A stretch of DNA of 64,000 nucleotides from Gammaproteobacteria bacterium. Its GTDB lineage: Bacteria; Pseudomonadota; Gammaproteobacteria; Steroidobacterales; Steroidobacteraceae. Shown here piece by piece: positions 8,217-17,721 of this stretch; within the stretch, counting starts at the first letter, position 1, and every line of letters starts with the position of its first letter. The stretch covers positions 62,001 to 126,000 of the forward strand of contig JADJHU010000002.1 in NCBI GenBank assembly GCA_016707425.1, given 5' to 3'. The notes beneath the pieces were generated by a model. It was not told where the DNA came from. It ran no database searches and was given only the letters and a program-made list of their open reading frames with translations. Both the position numbers and the translations under genes were made by a program.

Positions 8217-9440
8217 TCAGAAAATGATGCCAGCCATCTTCAGGTTGAGGATCTGCTCTTCGAGGTAGCCGACCTCGGCAAGCACCTGGTCGTTGTGCGC
8301 ACCGAGCTCAGGCGCCGGGTGCGCATCGAGCGCCTGGCGATCGAACTGCAGCGGCGTACTGACCATCTTGATCGCGCGGCCGTCGCCGTAGACGACCTCC
8401 TGGATGAAGCGGTTGGCCACGGCCTGCGGGTCGCGAGCGAGTTCACCGGCCTGCTGCACGATGTTCCACTGGCCTTCCTGGCTCGAGAGGATCCTCTCCC
8501 ACTCGGCAAGCGTGCGTGTCGCAAACAGCTCATCGAGCATCGCCACACAGGCTTTCAGGTTGGCCGTACGGTTCTCATCGGTATCGAAGCGTGGGTCAGT
8601 GATCAGCTCGGGACGCCCTGCGGCCTCGCAGAATCCCGGCCAGTAGCGCTGGCTCTGCAGCATGCAGAGGGCAATGAAGCGCCCGTCCGCCGTGCGGTAG
8701 CTGTTGACCAGGGGATTCGGCACGATGTCGCGGCTCAGTTTCGGCAGCTCGTTCACGCCGGCGACCGTTGCACCGACAATGCCGGTCTGCATCACCCACA
8801 TGGATGTGCCGAGTAGTGAGGCGTCGACGACCGACACCTTGCCCGTCATCGCCCGCTGGGCGAGTGCGGCGGCCACGCCGCCAGCCAGGATCGCACCGCT
8901 GATGCTGTCGCCAAAGGCCCCGGTCGGCTGCTGGAGGACATGCGGCGAGCCGTCGGGTGTAACTGCCGAGGCCACGCCACCGCGAGCCCAGAAGGAGAGC
9001 GAGTCATAGCCGCCCTTGTCCGCCTCCGGTCCAAAAGCGCCCTGCCCGCTGCCCACGGCGTAGATGAGCCTCGGATGGCGACCCGTGACCTCCTCGATGT
9101 CTATCTTCAGCTTGCGGCGTGCAGAGGGCAGCAGGCTCACGAGGAAGACATCGGCATCCTCCAGAAGCCGGTGCAGCACCTCCGTAGCCCCCTCGACATT
9201 CAGGTCCATCGTGATGCTGCGCTTGCCGCGGTTGAAGATGTCCCAGAGGAAGGTGAAGCCCCCGGCACCCGGGGCAATACCCTGGTACGTGAGCCAGCGC
9301 ATCGGGTCACCGGCCGGCGGCTCGATTTTCACCACGTCGGCGCCCATGTCAGCGAGCACGGCACCTGCTGCCGGGACGAAGGCCCACATGGAGACCTCGA
9401 CGACCTTGATTCCAGCGAGGGGACGGTTCATAGGAGCCAT
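8217..9440 (-). CDS. CaiB/BaiF family (class III) CoA-transferase
   Basis: 407 aa. Class III transferases move CoA between carboxylates through an aspartyl-CoA intermediate; the likely catalytic Asp lies in GGYDSLSFWARGG near residue 144. The N-terminal GIKVVEVSMWAFVPAAGAVLADMGADVVKIE-type Rossmann half is typical. Members act on carnitine, bile acids, oxalate, benzylsuccinate and other acids. In this operon it would activate an acid for oxidation by the acyl-CoA dehydrogenase downstream; this is inference. It begins 14 bp after the upstream amidohydrolase stop. Confidence 0.93.
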   Translation of the reverse strand: MAPMNRPLAGIKVVEVSMWAFVPAAGAVLADMGADVVKIEPPAGDPMRWLTYQGIAPGAGGFTFLWDIFNRGKRSITMDLNVEGATEVLHRLLEDADVFLVSLLPSARRKLKIDIEEVTGRHPRLIYAVGSGQGAFGPEADKGGYDSLSFWARGGVASAVTPDGSPHVLQQPTGAFGDSISGAILAGGVAAALAQRAMTGKVSVVDASLLGTSMWVMQTGIVGATVAGVNELPKLSRDIVPNPLVNSYRTADGRFIALCMLQSQRYWPGFCEAAGRPELITDPRFDTDENRTANLKACVAMLDELFATRTLAEWERILSSQEGQWNIVQQAGELARDPQAVANRFIQEVVYGDGRAIKMVSTPLQFDRQALDAHPAPELGAHNDQVLAEVGYLEEQILNLKMAGIIF

Positions 9441-9454
9441 GAGTCTTCAGGCGC

Positions 9455-10768
9455 TCAGGCTGCGGAGCGATTGAGCGCTTCGACGACGCGCGCCACGTCC
9501 CCGGAGGTCACCGGGCGTGGCTTTTCTCCAGGCGGCAGGGGATGCACGCCGCCAAACGAGACAGGCCTCGTATCGACATGCTTCGCCTGTGCACGCAGCG
9601 CACCCACGGTGCAGTTCTGGCGGCCACCGAGCATGCCGATGGCGTCGAACCTGAAGACCTCGAGCGCATTCGCATGCGTGATCCGGTCGATAGTGGCATC
9701 CCTCAGGTGCTTCACGCCCTCGTAGAGCCGCTCCGGCGTATGAGGCCAGACCGAATCCGAATGCGGGTAGTCGCATTCATAGGCAATGTTCCGCTCACCG
9801 ATGGCATCCACGTTGCGAAGGCCGAAGCGATCCTCGATGAAGCAGGTCAGGAAGTGCTGGCGGAAACGATCACTCGGCAGTCGTCCCCCGAAATCCGCGT
9901 GTGTCCACGCGCGGTGGTGACTGTAGACGAAATCCGCTCGCTCTATGAGTGCCGGTATCCAGCCGATGCCTGCCTCAGCCAGAGAGATCCTCAGGTTCGG
10001 GTAGCGATCGAGTGCACTGAGGAAGAGCCAGTCCGCAGCGGAGTTCGCGATCGCCATCGGCATGCTGATGATCCAGCAGTCGATCGGCGACTCCATCGAG
10101 GCATGCGGGGCCCGCGCACCGGAGGCGATGTGCAGGTTGATGACGATGTCATGCTCGGCACAGGCACGCCACAGGGGCTCCCAGTGAGCGTTGTGGATGC
10201 TCGGGCAGCCCTTGAGCGAGGGGTTGTCGCACATGCTGATGGCACGGCAGCCCTTCGCCGCCACGCGCCGGACCTCTGCCACTGCCGCCTCGATGTTCCA
10301 GAACGGAATGATCGCCATCGGAATATTGCGCCCGGGGAAGGAGCCGCACCACTCGTCGATGTGCCAGTCGTTGTAGGCACGCAGCAGGACCAGCGCATTG
10401 TCCTGGTTGGGAAACGACTGGAACACCGACCCGTCGAGATCGACGTAGGTCGGGAAGTTCACCGACGCCAGAATGCCGTTGGCGTTCATGTCGTCGACCC
10501 GCGCCTTGATGTCCCAGCACCCGGCGCGCATCTGGTCCAGCCGCTCCGACTCGCTGCCGAGTTCCTCGCGTACCCGTCCGACGGCAGCGCACAGCCCGAA
10601 GTTCTGCAGGGCTCGTCCTTCCATGACCCAGTACTGCGATCCGTCGGCGCGCTCGTTCCACTGCGGCTTGATGCTCCTGTACTTCGCAGGCAGGTGCCGG
10701 TCCCACATCGTCGGCGGCTCGATGATGTGGTCATCGACGCTGACAATCACCATGTCGTTCATCTGCAT
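9455..10768 (-). CDS. Amidohydrolase-2 family protein, first gene of the Kor/P450 operon
   Basis: 437 aa. N-terminal metal motif VSVDDHIIEPP (His plus Glu in place of the second His), central INLHIASG and C-terminal YECDYPHSDSVWP, which holds the conserved Asp. This signature is common in amidohydrolase-2 proteins from aromatic- and steroid-degrading bacteria, often of unproven function. ATG 10768 has GGAG 7 bp upstream. It is transcribed from the promoter at 10815-10869 with a leader of about 40 nt and is the first gene of a minus-strand operon reaching past the left edge. Confidence 0.88.
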   Translation of the reverse strand: MQMNDMVIVSVDDHIIEPPTMWDRHLPAKYRSIKPQWNERADGSQYWVMEGRALQNFGLCAAVGRVREELGSESERLDQMRAGCWDIKARVDDMNANGILASVNFPTYVDLDGSVFQSFPNQDNALVLLRAYNDWHIDEWCGSFPGRNIPMAIIPFWNIEAAVAEVRRVAAKGCRAISMCDNPSLKGCPSIHNAHWEPLWRACAEHDIVINLHIASGARAPHASMESPIDCWIISMPMAIANSAADWLFLSALDRYPNLRISLAEAGIGWIPALIERADFVYSHHRAWTHADFGGRLPSDRFRQHFLTCFIEDRFGLRNVDAIGERNIAYECDYPHSDSVWPHTPERLYEGVKHLRDATIDRITHANALEVFRFDAIGMLGGRQNCTVGALRAQAKHVDTRPVSFGGVHPLPPGEKPRPVTSGDVARVVEALNRSAA

Positions 10769-10814
10769 GCCGTGTCTCCGCGGGCCCTGTCGTCGGGCAA
10801 TCCTTATCTTATAG

Positions 10815-10869
10815 AGTCTAGGAATGAGACCCCGGCGCTGACAAGCACACGGCGTGCAACGGACTGTCA
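10815..10869 (-). promoter_or_regulatory. Promoter C with TGAC-N6-TTGCA activator-like box
   Basis: Read on the minus strand: box TGACAGTCCGTTGCA (10869-10855), 10 bp, -35 TTGTCA (10844-10839), 18 bp, -10 TAGACT (10820-10815). The same arrangement stands before the TPR operon and the glycyl radical enzyme operon. Transcription should start about 40 nt before the amidohydrolase ATG. The box position is where an upstream activator would bind. Confidence 0.6.
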
Positions 10870-10934
10870 TACCACAGCAACAATGCCAGCGCCCGCGGTG
10901 AAGGCGGCACGCACCGCACGCGGCACTACCAGCC

Positions 10935-12146
10935 TCAGATCATCGACGCCACGCTGTTGAGGAGGAGGCGGACGAGGGTGATCTGGCGCTTGACGCCCGT
11001 CTTGGAGAAAATCGAGCGCAGGTGCGCACGCGCCGTGTTCTTGCGCACCGCCATCTCATCGGCCGCCTCGTCGAGTGACAGCCCGTCGGCCAGCAGCAGC
11101 GCAAGCTTCGCCTCCGCAGGCGTGAAGTGAAACAGCCGCTGCACCAGCTCGAAGGACGGATGCAGCTTCTTCTCCGGATCACGCACGAACACCGCCGCGG
11201 TCGGGCGGTTCGGCCCGTCCGAGCACTCCGACAGCGGAATCGGACGGATCAGCAGACTGAGCGGCGCCCGCCCCGAGGGGCGCGTGACCGAGAGCGCCTC
11301 GGCAATCGCCGGCTGATCCGCCGGCATCCCGAGCGCCTGGCGGATCAGCCGCTGCAGCTCACGGTCCTCGCTGCGGTACTCCGCCGACAGTCCGCCCGCA
11401 CCGAGGCGCAGCCCGTCGCTCTCGGCGAGAATCGCCTGGGCCACCGAGTTCGAACGCAGCACCGCCCCGGCCCCATCCAGGATCACCGAGCCAACCAGCA
11501 TGCTGCACATGACGTTCGCGTAGAGCTTCATCTCCGTCTCCATCTGCCCGAGACGGGTGTGCAGATTCAGCGCCCGCTTGAAGTGCGGGATCAGTGCCTG
11601 CACGAGCGCCTTGTCGCTCGCCGAGAAGTCCTCGAGGTCCGTCGGGCGCGTGAAACGCAGACGAAACTCCCGCCCCTCCTCACCGTGGATGTCCGCAGCA
11701 AGGACGTAGCGCACCTGACGTGGCTCGACATACTGGCGGAAGAATTCTCCGCGCATCCACTTTTCCGAGTCGATGATCTCATCCAGCGTCACCACCTGGT
11801 CCGGCGGCAGTCCGACGAAGGGATCCAGCGAGAAAATCGGGAACTGCGTGCACACATAGTCGTTGAGCTGCGTGCCTTGCCGGCTGTCACGCATGACCAG
11901 CCCCATTGCATGAGTCCCGGAAGGACGCACGATGAGAACGCTCTCATTGGCCCTCAGCCAGCCGCGCAGGAGCATCATGGCGGAGCTGCAGGGGACGGTC
12001 TCGAGCGGTCCCTCGTAGATCCGCTCCAGCAGCTCGCAGAAGCGCTCGACCGGCATGTGCCGGCCAACGAGCATCTGCGACAGGTCAGGGCCCCCGCCCC
12101 TGCCGCTCCGCCGAATTCCGCGCTCCACGACTTCTGCCGTTGCCAT
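10935..12146 (-). CDS. LuxR-family transcriptional regulator
   Basis: 403 aa. The last 65 residues are a LuxR/FixJ-type helix-turn-helix (FTPAEAKLALLLADGLSLDEAADEMAV..NTARAHLRSIFSKTGVKRQ). The long N-terminal region has no domain I recognise with confidence; it may be a PAS-like or ligand-sensing part. ATG 12146 has GGTGG 8 bp upstream. It lies head-to-tail after the MaoC and luciferase-like genes, and its 3' end faces promoter C. As the closest regulator it is a candidate for binding the shared box, but no direct evidence exists. Confidence 0.88.
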   Translation of the reverse strand: MATAEVVERGIRRSGRGGGPDLSQMLVGRHMPVERFCELLERIYEGPLETVPCSSAMMLLRGWLRANESVLIVRPSGTHAMGLVMRDSRQGTQLNDYVCTQFPIFSLDPFVGLPPDQVVTLDEIIDSEKWMRGEFFRQYVEPRQVRYVLAADIHGEEGREFRLRFTRPTDLEDFSASDKALVQALIPHFKRALNLHTRLGQMETEMKLYANVMCSMLVGSVILDGAGAVLRSNSVAQAILAESDGLRLGAGGLSAEYRSEDRELQRLIRQALGMPADQPAIAEALSVTRPSGRAPLSLLIRPIPLSECSDGPNRPTAAVFVRDPEKKLHPSFELVQRLFHFTPAEAKLALLLADGLSLDEAADEMAVRKNTARAHLRSIFSKTGVKRQITLVRLLLNSVASMI

Positions 12147-12217
12147 CACGCCACCGCCAGGCCCGAACGCTGCGCTCTCGCAGCCAGCCGATTGTCCACG
12201 GCGGGGCACCCCGATTG

Positions 12218-13192
12218 TCAATGGAGACCCGGAAGGACCTCGTGCTCGAACAACCTGAGGTGCTCCCAGGCCCGTCCGGGGGGGATTCCTCCCACCAGCG
12301 GGTGCAGCATGGGAAAGGCCGCCCGACCCGCCGCCCGGAGTTCGGCGAGATAGGCCTGCGGGGTCAGCACCCGGTAGACACCCGTCTGCCGCAGCGCTTC
12401 GGCGTCCGCCGCCTGAGGGTGCAGGGCGTCGCCGGCGCGTGTGGCCTCCCAGGCCCCATAGGCATTGGCCTCGTGCAAAAAATACGGCGCCAGCGCATCC
12501 CACGCGCTGTCAGGGTCCCGGGACAATATGGTCACTGCGGCGGATGCACGCCGCGCCGGTCCCGGGTCTGGCTTGCCCACCTTCAGACACTCGTCCCGAT
12601 AGACCTCCCAGAGGGTCGGGACGCCGGGCGCGAAGCCGTCGGCGATGCGGGCCGCCCGCCGGGCAGCGGCTTCGCTGTTGCCGCCCAGCGTCAGCGGCGG
12701 ACCCCCGGGGCGAAACGGCGCAGGGCGGACCCGGACCGTGCGGCCACGGTACTCGAAGGCATCCCCGGTCCATGCGGCCTTGAGCGTTCCCACGGTCTCG
12801 GTCATGCGCCGTGCCCTCTCGGACATCGGCACGCCGAACATCGCGAACTCGTCCGGCACGTAGCCCGCGACGAGATTCACATCGATGCGGCCCTTGCTGA
12901 TCAGGTCGAGAACGGCGAGGTCCTCGGCGAGGCGCAGCGGATCATGGAAGGAGGCGACGAGGAAGAGGCGGATCGTCGCTGCGCGCGTCCGGGCCACCAT
13001 CGCCGCACCCAGGATGAGCGGGCTCGGCAGATAGCCATCCTCCGAACCGTGGTGCTCGGCGAGCACGATCAGGCGCGCGCCGAGCCCGTCGGCCCAGGCT
13101 CCCATCTCGAGCGCAGCCTCCATGCGCTCCGCCATCGGGGTCCCGCTGAAGGCGGGGTTACGCAGATCGAAGCGGATTCCAAATGCAGACAC
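12218..13192 (-). CDS. LLM-class (luciferase-like) flavin-dependent oxidoreductase
   Basis: 324 aa TIM-barrel protein of the bacterial luciferase superfamily. Visible family features are LIVLAEHHGSEDGYLPSP near residue 41, RIDVNLVAGYVPDEFAMFGV near residue 103 and PPLTLGGNSEAAARRAARIADGF near residue 165. Members use reduced flavin or F420 to oxidise substrates; a flavin reductase is encoded in the neighbouring operon. It follows the interrupted MaoC-like gene by 13 bp and precedes the LuxR gene by 71 bp in what looks like one operon. Confidence 0.92.
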   Translation of the reverse strand: MSAFGIRFDLRNPAFSGTPMAERMEAALEMGAWADGLGARLIVLAEHHGSEDGYLPSPLILGAAMVARTRAATIRLFLVASFHDPLRLAEDLAVLDLISKGRIDVNLVAGYVPDEFAMFGVPMSERARRMTETVGTLKAAWTGDAFEYRGRTVRVRPAPFRPGGPPLTLGGNSEAAARRAARIADGFAPGVPTLWEVYRDECLKVGKPDPGPARRASAAVTILSRDPDSAWDALAPYFLHEANAYGAWEATRAGDALHPQAADAEALRQTGVYRVLTPQAYLAELRAAGRAAFPMLHPLVGGIPPGRAWEHLRLFEHEVLPGLH

Positions 13193-13205
13193 GTTTTCTC
13201 CTCGA

Positions 13206-14483
13206 TCAGTCGCGGCTGATTCCGCGCCTGCCGCGATCGGCAGTCTCGGCCATCATGTTTGCGCCGCGCGCGACCAGCGCATCGGGCGGCGCCGGCAGCG
13301 CGACAGCCCCCGCTTCGCGGGACGGCAGGAGCACGGTGGCCGTGCCCGGGCTCGTGACCTCACCGCGCTGATTGGTCGCCTTCAGCTCGATGTGCACGAG
13401 ACGGCGCATACCTTCGATGCTCTTCGCCGTCACCGTGCCCGAGCAGACCGTGGTATCCCCGATGAAGTTGAAGGATCGCATCTCCGTCGCGAGGTGCAGC
13501 AGCCAGCCATCGTCACCCATCCAGTTCGTCAGCAGGTGACCGAGCCAGTTGGTGCGCATCGTGCCGTAGTCATAAGGTGCCGGCAGCCCGAGTTCACGGG
13601 CGCGAACCGGATCCCAGTGCAGCCGCTGCACGATGTCCGGCACGCCGTATTCATCCGTGGAATAGAACGCCGGCGTGCGCTGGCGCTGCTTCCACCCGTA
13701 GCGAAGAGGCCCGGCGCCATACATCTGTCCGAATCCCCAGCCGATGTGGAAGCCCACCACGTCGGTCACCCGCATCGGTCCCTTGACCACGGGCGTGAGC
13801 GTGTCACCGATCTGCACGTCCTCCCAGTAGCGCTTCTCGCTGCCCCGGATCTCCTCTGCGGCATAGAGCGCATCGATACGCTCGATGTCCTCGGGTGTGT
13901 ACCGGGCCCGCTGGATGTCCTTGTTGCGCCCCTTCTCCTTCGACGCCTCGCGCTCGGCGTTGACGAAGCTGAGCTCGTGGGTCGCAACCGGCTCGCCATT
14001 GGCATTGACGTAGAAATAGCGGTAACGGTCGATCACGGTCAGCCCGCCGCTGAAGCTCGAATTTTCCTTCACCTGCACATCGCAGGTGGTGTACTCGCGG
14101 TAGATCACCTCACCGGGCCGGATCGGCCGGTACCATTCCCAGCTTGCGCCAGAGTAATACTTGCCTACACCACGGAACAGGCCACGGAAGAGCTTCTTGA
14201 GTTCCGCACTCGGGCGCGGCGTGTCATCCAGGCCGACAGTCGTGGCGTAGAGCGGCGAGGCGATCTGGCCGCGCCAGCGGGTCGTCTCCCCATAATGCGG
14301 GTCGTGTCACAGCGGATTGTCATCACCGATCCCGAAGGCGAAGTGGCTGATGGTGTCGCTCGTGGCCACCCGGTTGAAAACCGGATTACGTTCGTACTGG
14401 GGAATCCCGATCTGCGCGCGTGCGCGATCGATGTCCGCCGACATGATCCGGCCCTGCCCGGAAACCCGCTCCTCATCGCTCAT
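13206..14483 (-). pseudogene. MaoC-like / FAS1-type dehydratase with an in-frame stop
   Basis: The frame from ATG 14483 to the stop at 13206 encodes about 425 residues of a MaoC-like hydratase (N-terminal FAS1-like dehydratase half, C-terminal half starting near YWEDVQIGDTLTP). Codon 59 is TGA (14307-14309) inside GIGDDNPL*HDPHYGE, where homologues carry an aromatic residue, usually Trp or Tyr. A single G-to-A change (TGG to TGA) explains it, and both sides remain in the same frame. Either a nonsense mutation, readthrough, or a base-call error. A downstream reinitiation at 14108 would give only a 300-aa piece. Hydratases of this class add water to enoyl-CoA thioesters. Confidence 0.75.
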
Positions 14484-14661
14484 CTGCGCATGCCTCCCGC
14501 CCCGGGGCGCCGAATCCCCCCGCGAAATATCGCCGGCCCGAACCGCCCGATCATCGACCAAACAGACTACCGGCGCACCGCCGGCGCCCGCTCGCGGATG
14601 CCTTGCCTGCCGATCGCCCGTATCCCAGAATGCCTTGAGCTGAGGTATTTCCCGGATCAGC

Positions 14662-15656
14662 ATGACGATCGACGCCAAGAAGGCGCACGCCGCCGAAGTG
14701 GACTTCAATGCCTTGCGCATGTTCGTGGCCGTCGCCGATGCGGCGAGCTTCTCGGCCGCGGCCAGAAAGCTGAATCTGCCGAAGTGGTCGGTGAGCCGGC
14801 GTCTGTCCCAGCTCGAGGCCGCGATGGGCGTTCCCCTGCTGCACCGCACGACGCGGCGGGTCGTCCTGAGCCCGGCGGGGACCGCACTGTACGAACGCAT
14901 CGCACACCTGATCTCTTCGCTCGAGCAGGCGGCCGTGGAGTCGCCCGACGAGCTCGGGGAACCGGCAGGAAGCCTGCGCATCTCCGCGCCGAATTACCTC
15001 GGTTCCGCATTCCTCGCCGATGCCGTCACGAAATTCACGACACGCTACCCGCGCGTGTACTGCGATCTGTACCTGCACAGCCAACCGCTCGACTTTGCGG
15101 TCGAGGGTTTCGACATTGCCCTGCGAGCCGCGCCCCAGCAGATGAAGGATTCCTCCCTGGTGGCCCGGCCGGCATGTCCGATCTACGCCAGACTCTTCGC
15201 CTCGCCGCAGTATCTCGAGACCCACGGCACACCGGACGAGCCCGCCGATCTCGCCGCTCACCGTTGGGTCGCGCATCGCGGCCTGCTCTCCTTCCAGCTG
15301 GAGAGCCGCAGTGGTTCGGCCACCTTCAGGCCGCAAGGGCCGATCTGCTGTGACGACATCTTTTCGTCCGCGAGGCCGTCCGTTCGGGCGCGGGTATCGG
15401 TGTCATTCCGACCTTCATGGTTGAGAAGGATCTGATCCGGAAGCGCCTCGTCGGCGTGCTGCCGCAGTGGCACGCGCTTGCAACCTACATCTACATCATC
15501 CGGCCGGGAACGCGTGAGGTTCCGCGCCGCGTCCGGTTATTCAGCGATTTCCTCCTGGAGTACCTGAAGACGTACCCCCTCTGCACTCCAGTGGCGTGCG
15601 ATTCCGACCGCGATCACGCGCCACGACACACGGGAGACACTGTTGCCCTGGTGTGA
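14662..15656 (+). pseudogene. LysR-family regulator, frameshifted near the 3' end
   Basis: Starting at ATG 14662, the protein has the LysR winged helix (FNALRMFVAVADAASFSAAARKLN..SVSRRLSQLE) and the start of the substrate-binding domain (GSLRISAPNYLGSAF). After CCDDIF the reading frame moves: the true continuation FVREAVRSGAGIGVIPTFMV is in another frame and runs to 15656. Adding one T to the TTTT run at 15361-15364 restores a 331-aa protein of normal LysR length. As read, the protein ends at 15435 with an unrelated tail. It is divergent from the MaoC-luciferase-LuxR genes, the usual position for their LysR regulator. Confidence 0.8.
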
Positions 15657-15707
15657 CGCTGTTTTGCAAGGACTCCTGTTGTGAGGGGCGATCCCGCTTC
15701 CTAGGCT
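15654..15707 (+). promoter_or_regulatory. Promoter A with TGAC-N6-TTGCA box, before the TPR operon
   Basis: Box TGACGCTGTTTTGCA (15654-15668), 10 bp, -35 TTGTGA (15679-15684), 17 bp, -10 TAGGCT (15702-15707). The 15-bp box is identical to that of promoter B at 21.3 kb, and the flanking CGCTTCCTAG is shared at the same distance. The element lies just after the frameshifted lysR and before the TPR gene. Confidence 0.65.
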
Positions 15708-15827
15708 AGGCGGTATGCGCGCCCGGACTCTGCCCGCGACAAGAGGGTCACGACACCGTCGGCGATCCCGATGTCGCGCGTCCGGGCGTCGCGATCCGCA
15801 TCGCGTGCTGCGCGAAAACAGGGACCG

Positions 15828-16790
15828 ATGAGCCGGGTGCTTGGGGAGCTCGAGAAACGCCTGGCCACGCTCCGCCAGCAGGGGCGTGACCGCGAGAGCG
15901 AACCGCTGCTGCGCCAGGTCGTCCGCCTCACCTGCCGGCAGTATGGCGCGAACCACGCCATGCACGCTGCACGACTGAACGATCTCGGCGGCCTCTACCG
16001 TACGACCGGACGCTATGCCGAGTCCGAGGCGTGCTTTGTCCAGGCACGCGGGATCCTGCTTACGACGGTCGGCGAGAACGACCCGGACTATGCCACCTGC
16101 CTGAACAACCTCGCGGGGCTCTACCGCCTGACCGGCGAGCACGCTCGAAGCGAGGGGCTCTTCCTCGCCGCGGATGCGATCTATGCCAGGACACTTGGCG
16201 AGCGACACTTCTTCTACGCGAGCAACCTGAACAATGTGGCTCTGCTGTACCAGGACATGGGCCGGTACGAGGAGGCCATCCGTCTGCAGAAGCGGGCCAT
16301 CGATCTCGTCGGCTCGATCTCGGGTGACGACGCCCCGAGCTACGCAACCAGTCTCTGCAATCTCGCCGCCACCTGCATGACGACGGGCGATCTCGAGACA
16401 GCAGAAGCTCTGATCGGACGTGCCATCACGATCCTCCGTGCCGCCACGACGCCTGACGATGTCCGTCACCTCTCTACACTCAATGCCATGGCGAGCCTCC
16501 GCTGCCGGCAGGAGCGCCACGCAGAAGCACTGGCCCTCTACGAACAGGTGCTCGGCATCTGCTCCGGGCGCTGGGGAACCGAGCATCCCGCTTACGCCAG
16601 CACCCTGATCAGCCTCGGTGTGGTGCATGCCGCAACCGGGAAGCGAGAGGAGGCCTTGCGCTGTTACGGCGAGGCGCTCGCGATCCGCCGCCGGATCCTG
16701 GGAGACGATCATCCGGTGACACGCGATGCACAGGCGGCGTTTGCGGCGATATCCGGCCAGCCGGCTGACCGTACGTCGGTGGAACCATGA
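15828..16790 (+). CDS. Tetratricopeptide (kinesin light chain-like) repeat protein
   Basis: 320 aa made almost entirely of about 42-residue TPR units, recognisable by repeated blocks such as YATCLNNLAGLYRLTGEHARSE, YASNLNNVALLYQDMGRYEEA and YASTLISLGVVHAATGKREEA. No enzymatic or membrane segment is visible. TPR proteins scaffold protein-protein contacts. Start ATG 15828 has AGGGA close upstream; a second in-frame ATG at 15771 is possible. First gene of the operon driven by promoter A; its stop overlaps the DUF4037 start by ATGA. Confidence 0.85.
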   Translation: MSRVLGELEKRLATLRQQGRDRESEPLLRQVVRLTCRQYGANHAMHAARLNDLGGLYRTTGRYAESEACFVQARGILLTTVGENDPDYATCLNNLAGLYRLTGEHARSEGLFLAADAIYARTLGERHFFYASNLNNVALLYQDMGRYEEAIRLQKRAIDLVGSISGDDAPSYATSLCNLAATCMTTGDLETAEALIGRAITILRAATTPDDVRHLSTLNAMASLRCRQERHAEALALYEQVLGICSGRWGTEHPAYASTLISLGVVHAATGKREEALRCYGEALAIRRRILGDDHPVTRDAQAAFAAISGQPADRTSVEP

Positions 16791-17712
16791 CCGGGCTCGA
16801 TCTCGCCGCCCGTTACTTTCAGGCGCACGGCGCGCCGCTCATCGAGAGGCGGTTTACCGATCACCGAAATGAGATTGCAGCCGGGCTCGTCGGCCCTGGA
16901 TCCGAGTGTTTCGGCTTCGATGACGAGCTGTCGCGGGACCACGACTGGGGTCCGGGCTTCTGCCTATGGCTCACCGCGAAAGCACACCGCGCGATAGGCA
17001 CACCCCTGCAGGCGGCGCTCGCAGAGCTCCCGCGGGAGTTCGAGGGGTTTTCGCCGCGCCGGACGAGCGCATGGGGCAGTGGCCGAACGGGCGTCAGCGA
17101 AGTCGGTACATTCTATCGGGCACTGATCGGGCTCGAACGCGTGCCCCGCAACCCCGACGAATGGCGCCGCATTCCGGAGACCAGCTTGGCAGTGGCCACG
17201 AATGGTGCAGTATTCGTCGATCCGTCTGGCGAATTCAGCCGCATACGCGCACAGCTGCTCGACTTCTATCCGGAGGACGTGCGCCTTAAAAAGATCGCGT
17301 CGCGATGCATGACGATTGCCCAGGCAGGGCAGTACAACCTCCCGCGTTGCGCGCAACGTCGCGAACTCGTGGCCGCACGCTGCGCCGAAGCCCAGTTCTG
17401 CGCGGATGTACTTTCACTCGTCTTCCTCCTGAACCGGCGCTACGCGCCCTTTTACAAATGGAGGCATCGCGCGGTGCAGACTCTCCGCTTCTCGGCAAAT
17501 CCACGCACGGGCTGCTGGCAGAGCTGGTCACCAGCTATGGTTTCGCCAAGAAGAAGCGCGTCGCCGAGGAAACCTGCGTCGTACTGGCAGCCGGTTTGCG
17601 CCACCTGGGTCTGAGCGACGCACCGGGCGACTTTCTCCTCGACCACGGACCGCAGGTTCAGCAGCGGATTCGTGATCCGCAACTTCGCGGCGAAGATGTC
17701 TGGCTCGAGTAG
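16787..17712 (+). pseudogene. DUF4037 (nucleotidyltransferase-like) protein, frameshifted
   Basis: The N-terminal region carries GPGSECFGFDDELSRDHDWG near residues 37-56, a GS-x(n)-DxD-like pattern recalling DNA-polymerase-beta-type nucleotidyltransferases, as in DUF4037 proteins. Frame 1 is coherent to FYKWRHRAVQTL (about 17480) and then becomes arginine/serine-rich noise, whereas a second frame from about 17480 reads PLLGKSTHGLLAELV to DVWLE, ending at 17712. One inserted base near 17480 gives an intact 308-aa protein. Function of DUF4037 is not known. Coupled to the TPR gene and followed 9 bp later by the epimerase gene. Confidence 0.7.
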
Positions 17713-17721
17713 GATCAGGCG

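Noticed and set aside
14307..14309. Selenocysteine or reassigned UGA in the MaoC-like gene
   Set aside because: The position is an aromatic residue in the family, there is no obvious selenocysteine insertion hairpin just downstream, and UGA ends other genes here normally.
13122..15353. A 743-codon plus-strand frame across the MaoC and lysR region
   Set aside because: It overlaps the true LysR and MaoC frames, is Arg/Ala/Pro-rich and has no domain. The interruption in MaoC makes this shadow look longer than the real genes.
15654..15707. Sigma-54 promoter or mobile-element end as explanation of the repeated TGACGCTGTTTTGCA block
   Set aside because: There is no GG-N10-GC pair with correct spacing, and there is a good -35/-10 with 17 bp. 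The similarity stops at the promoter and there is no inverted repeat or transposase, so it is not an insertion sequence.
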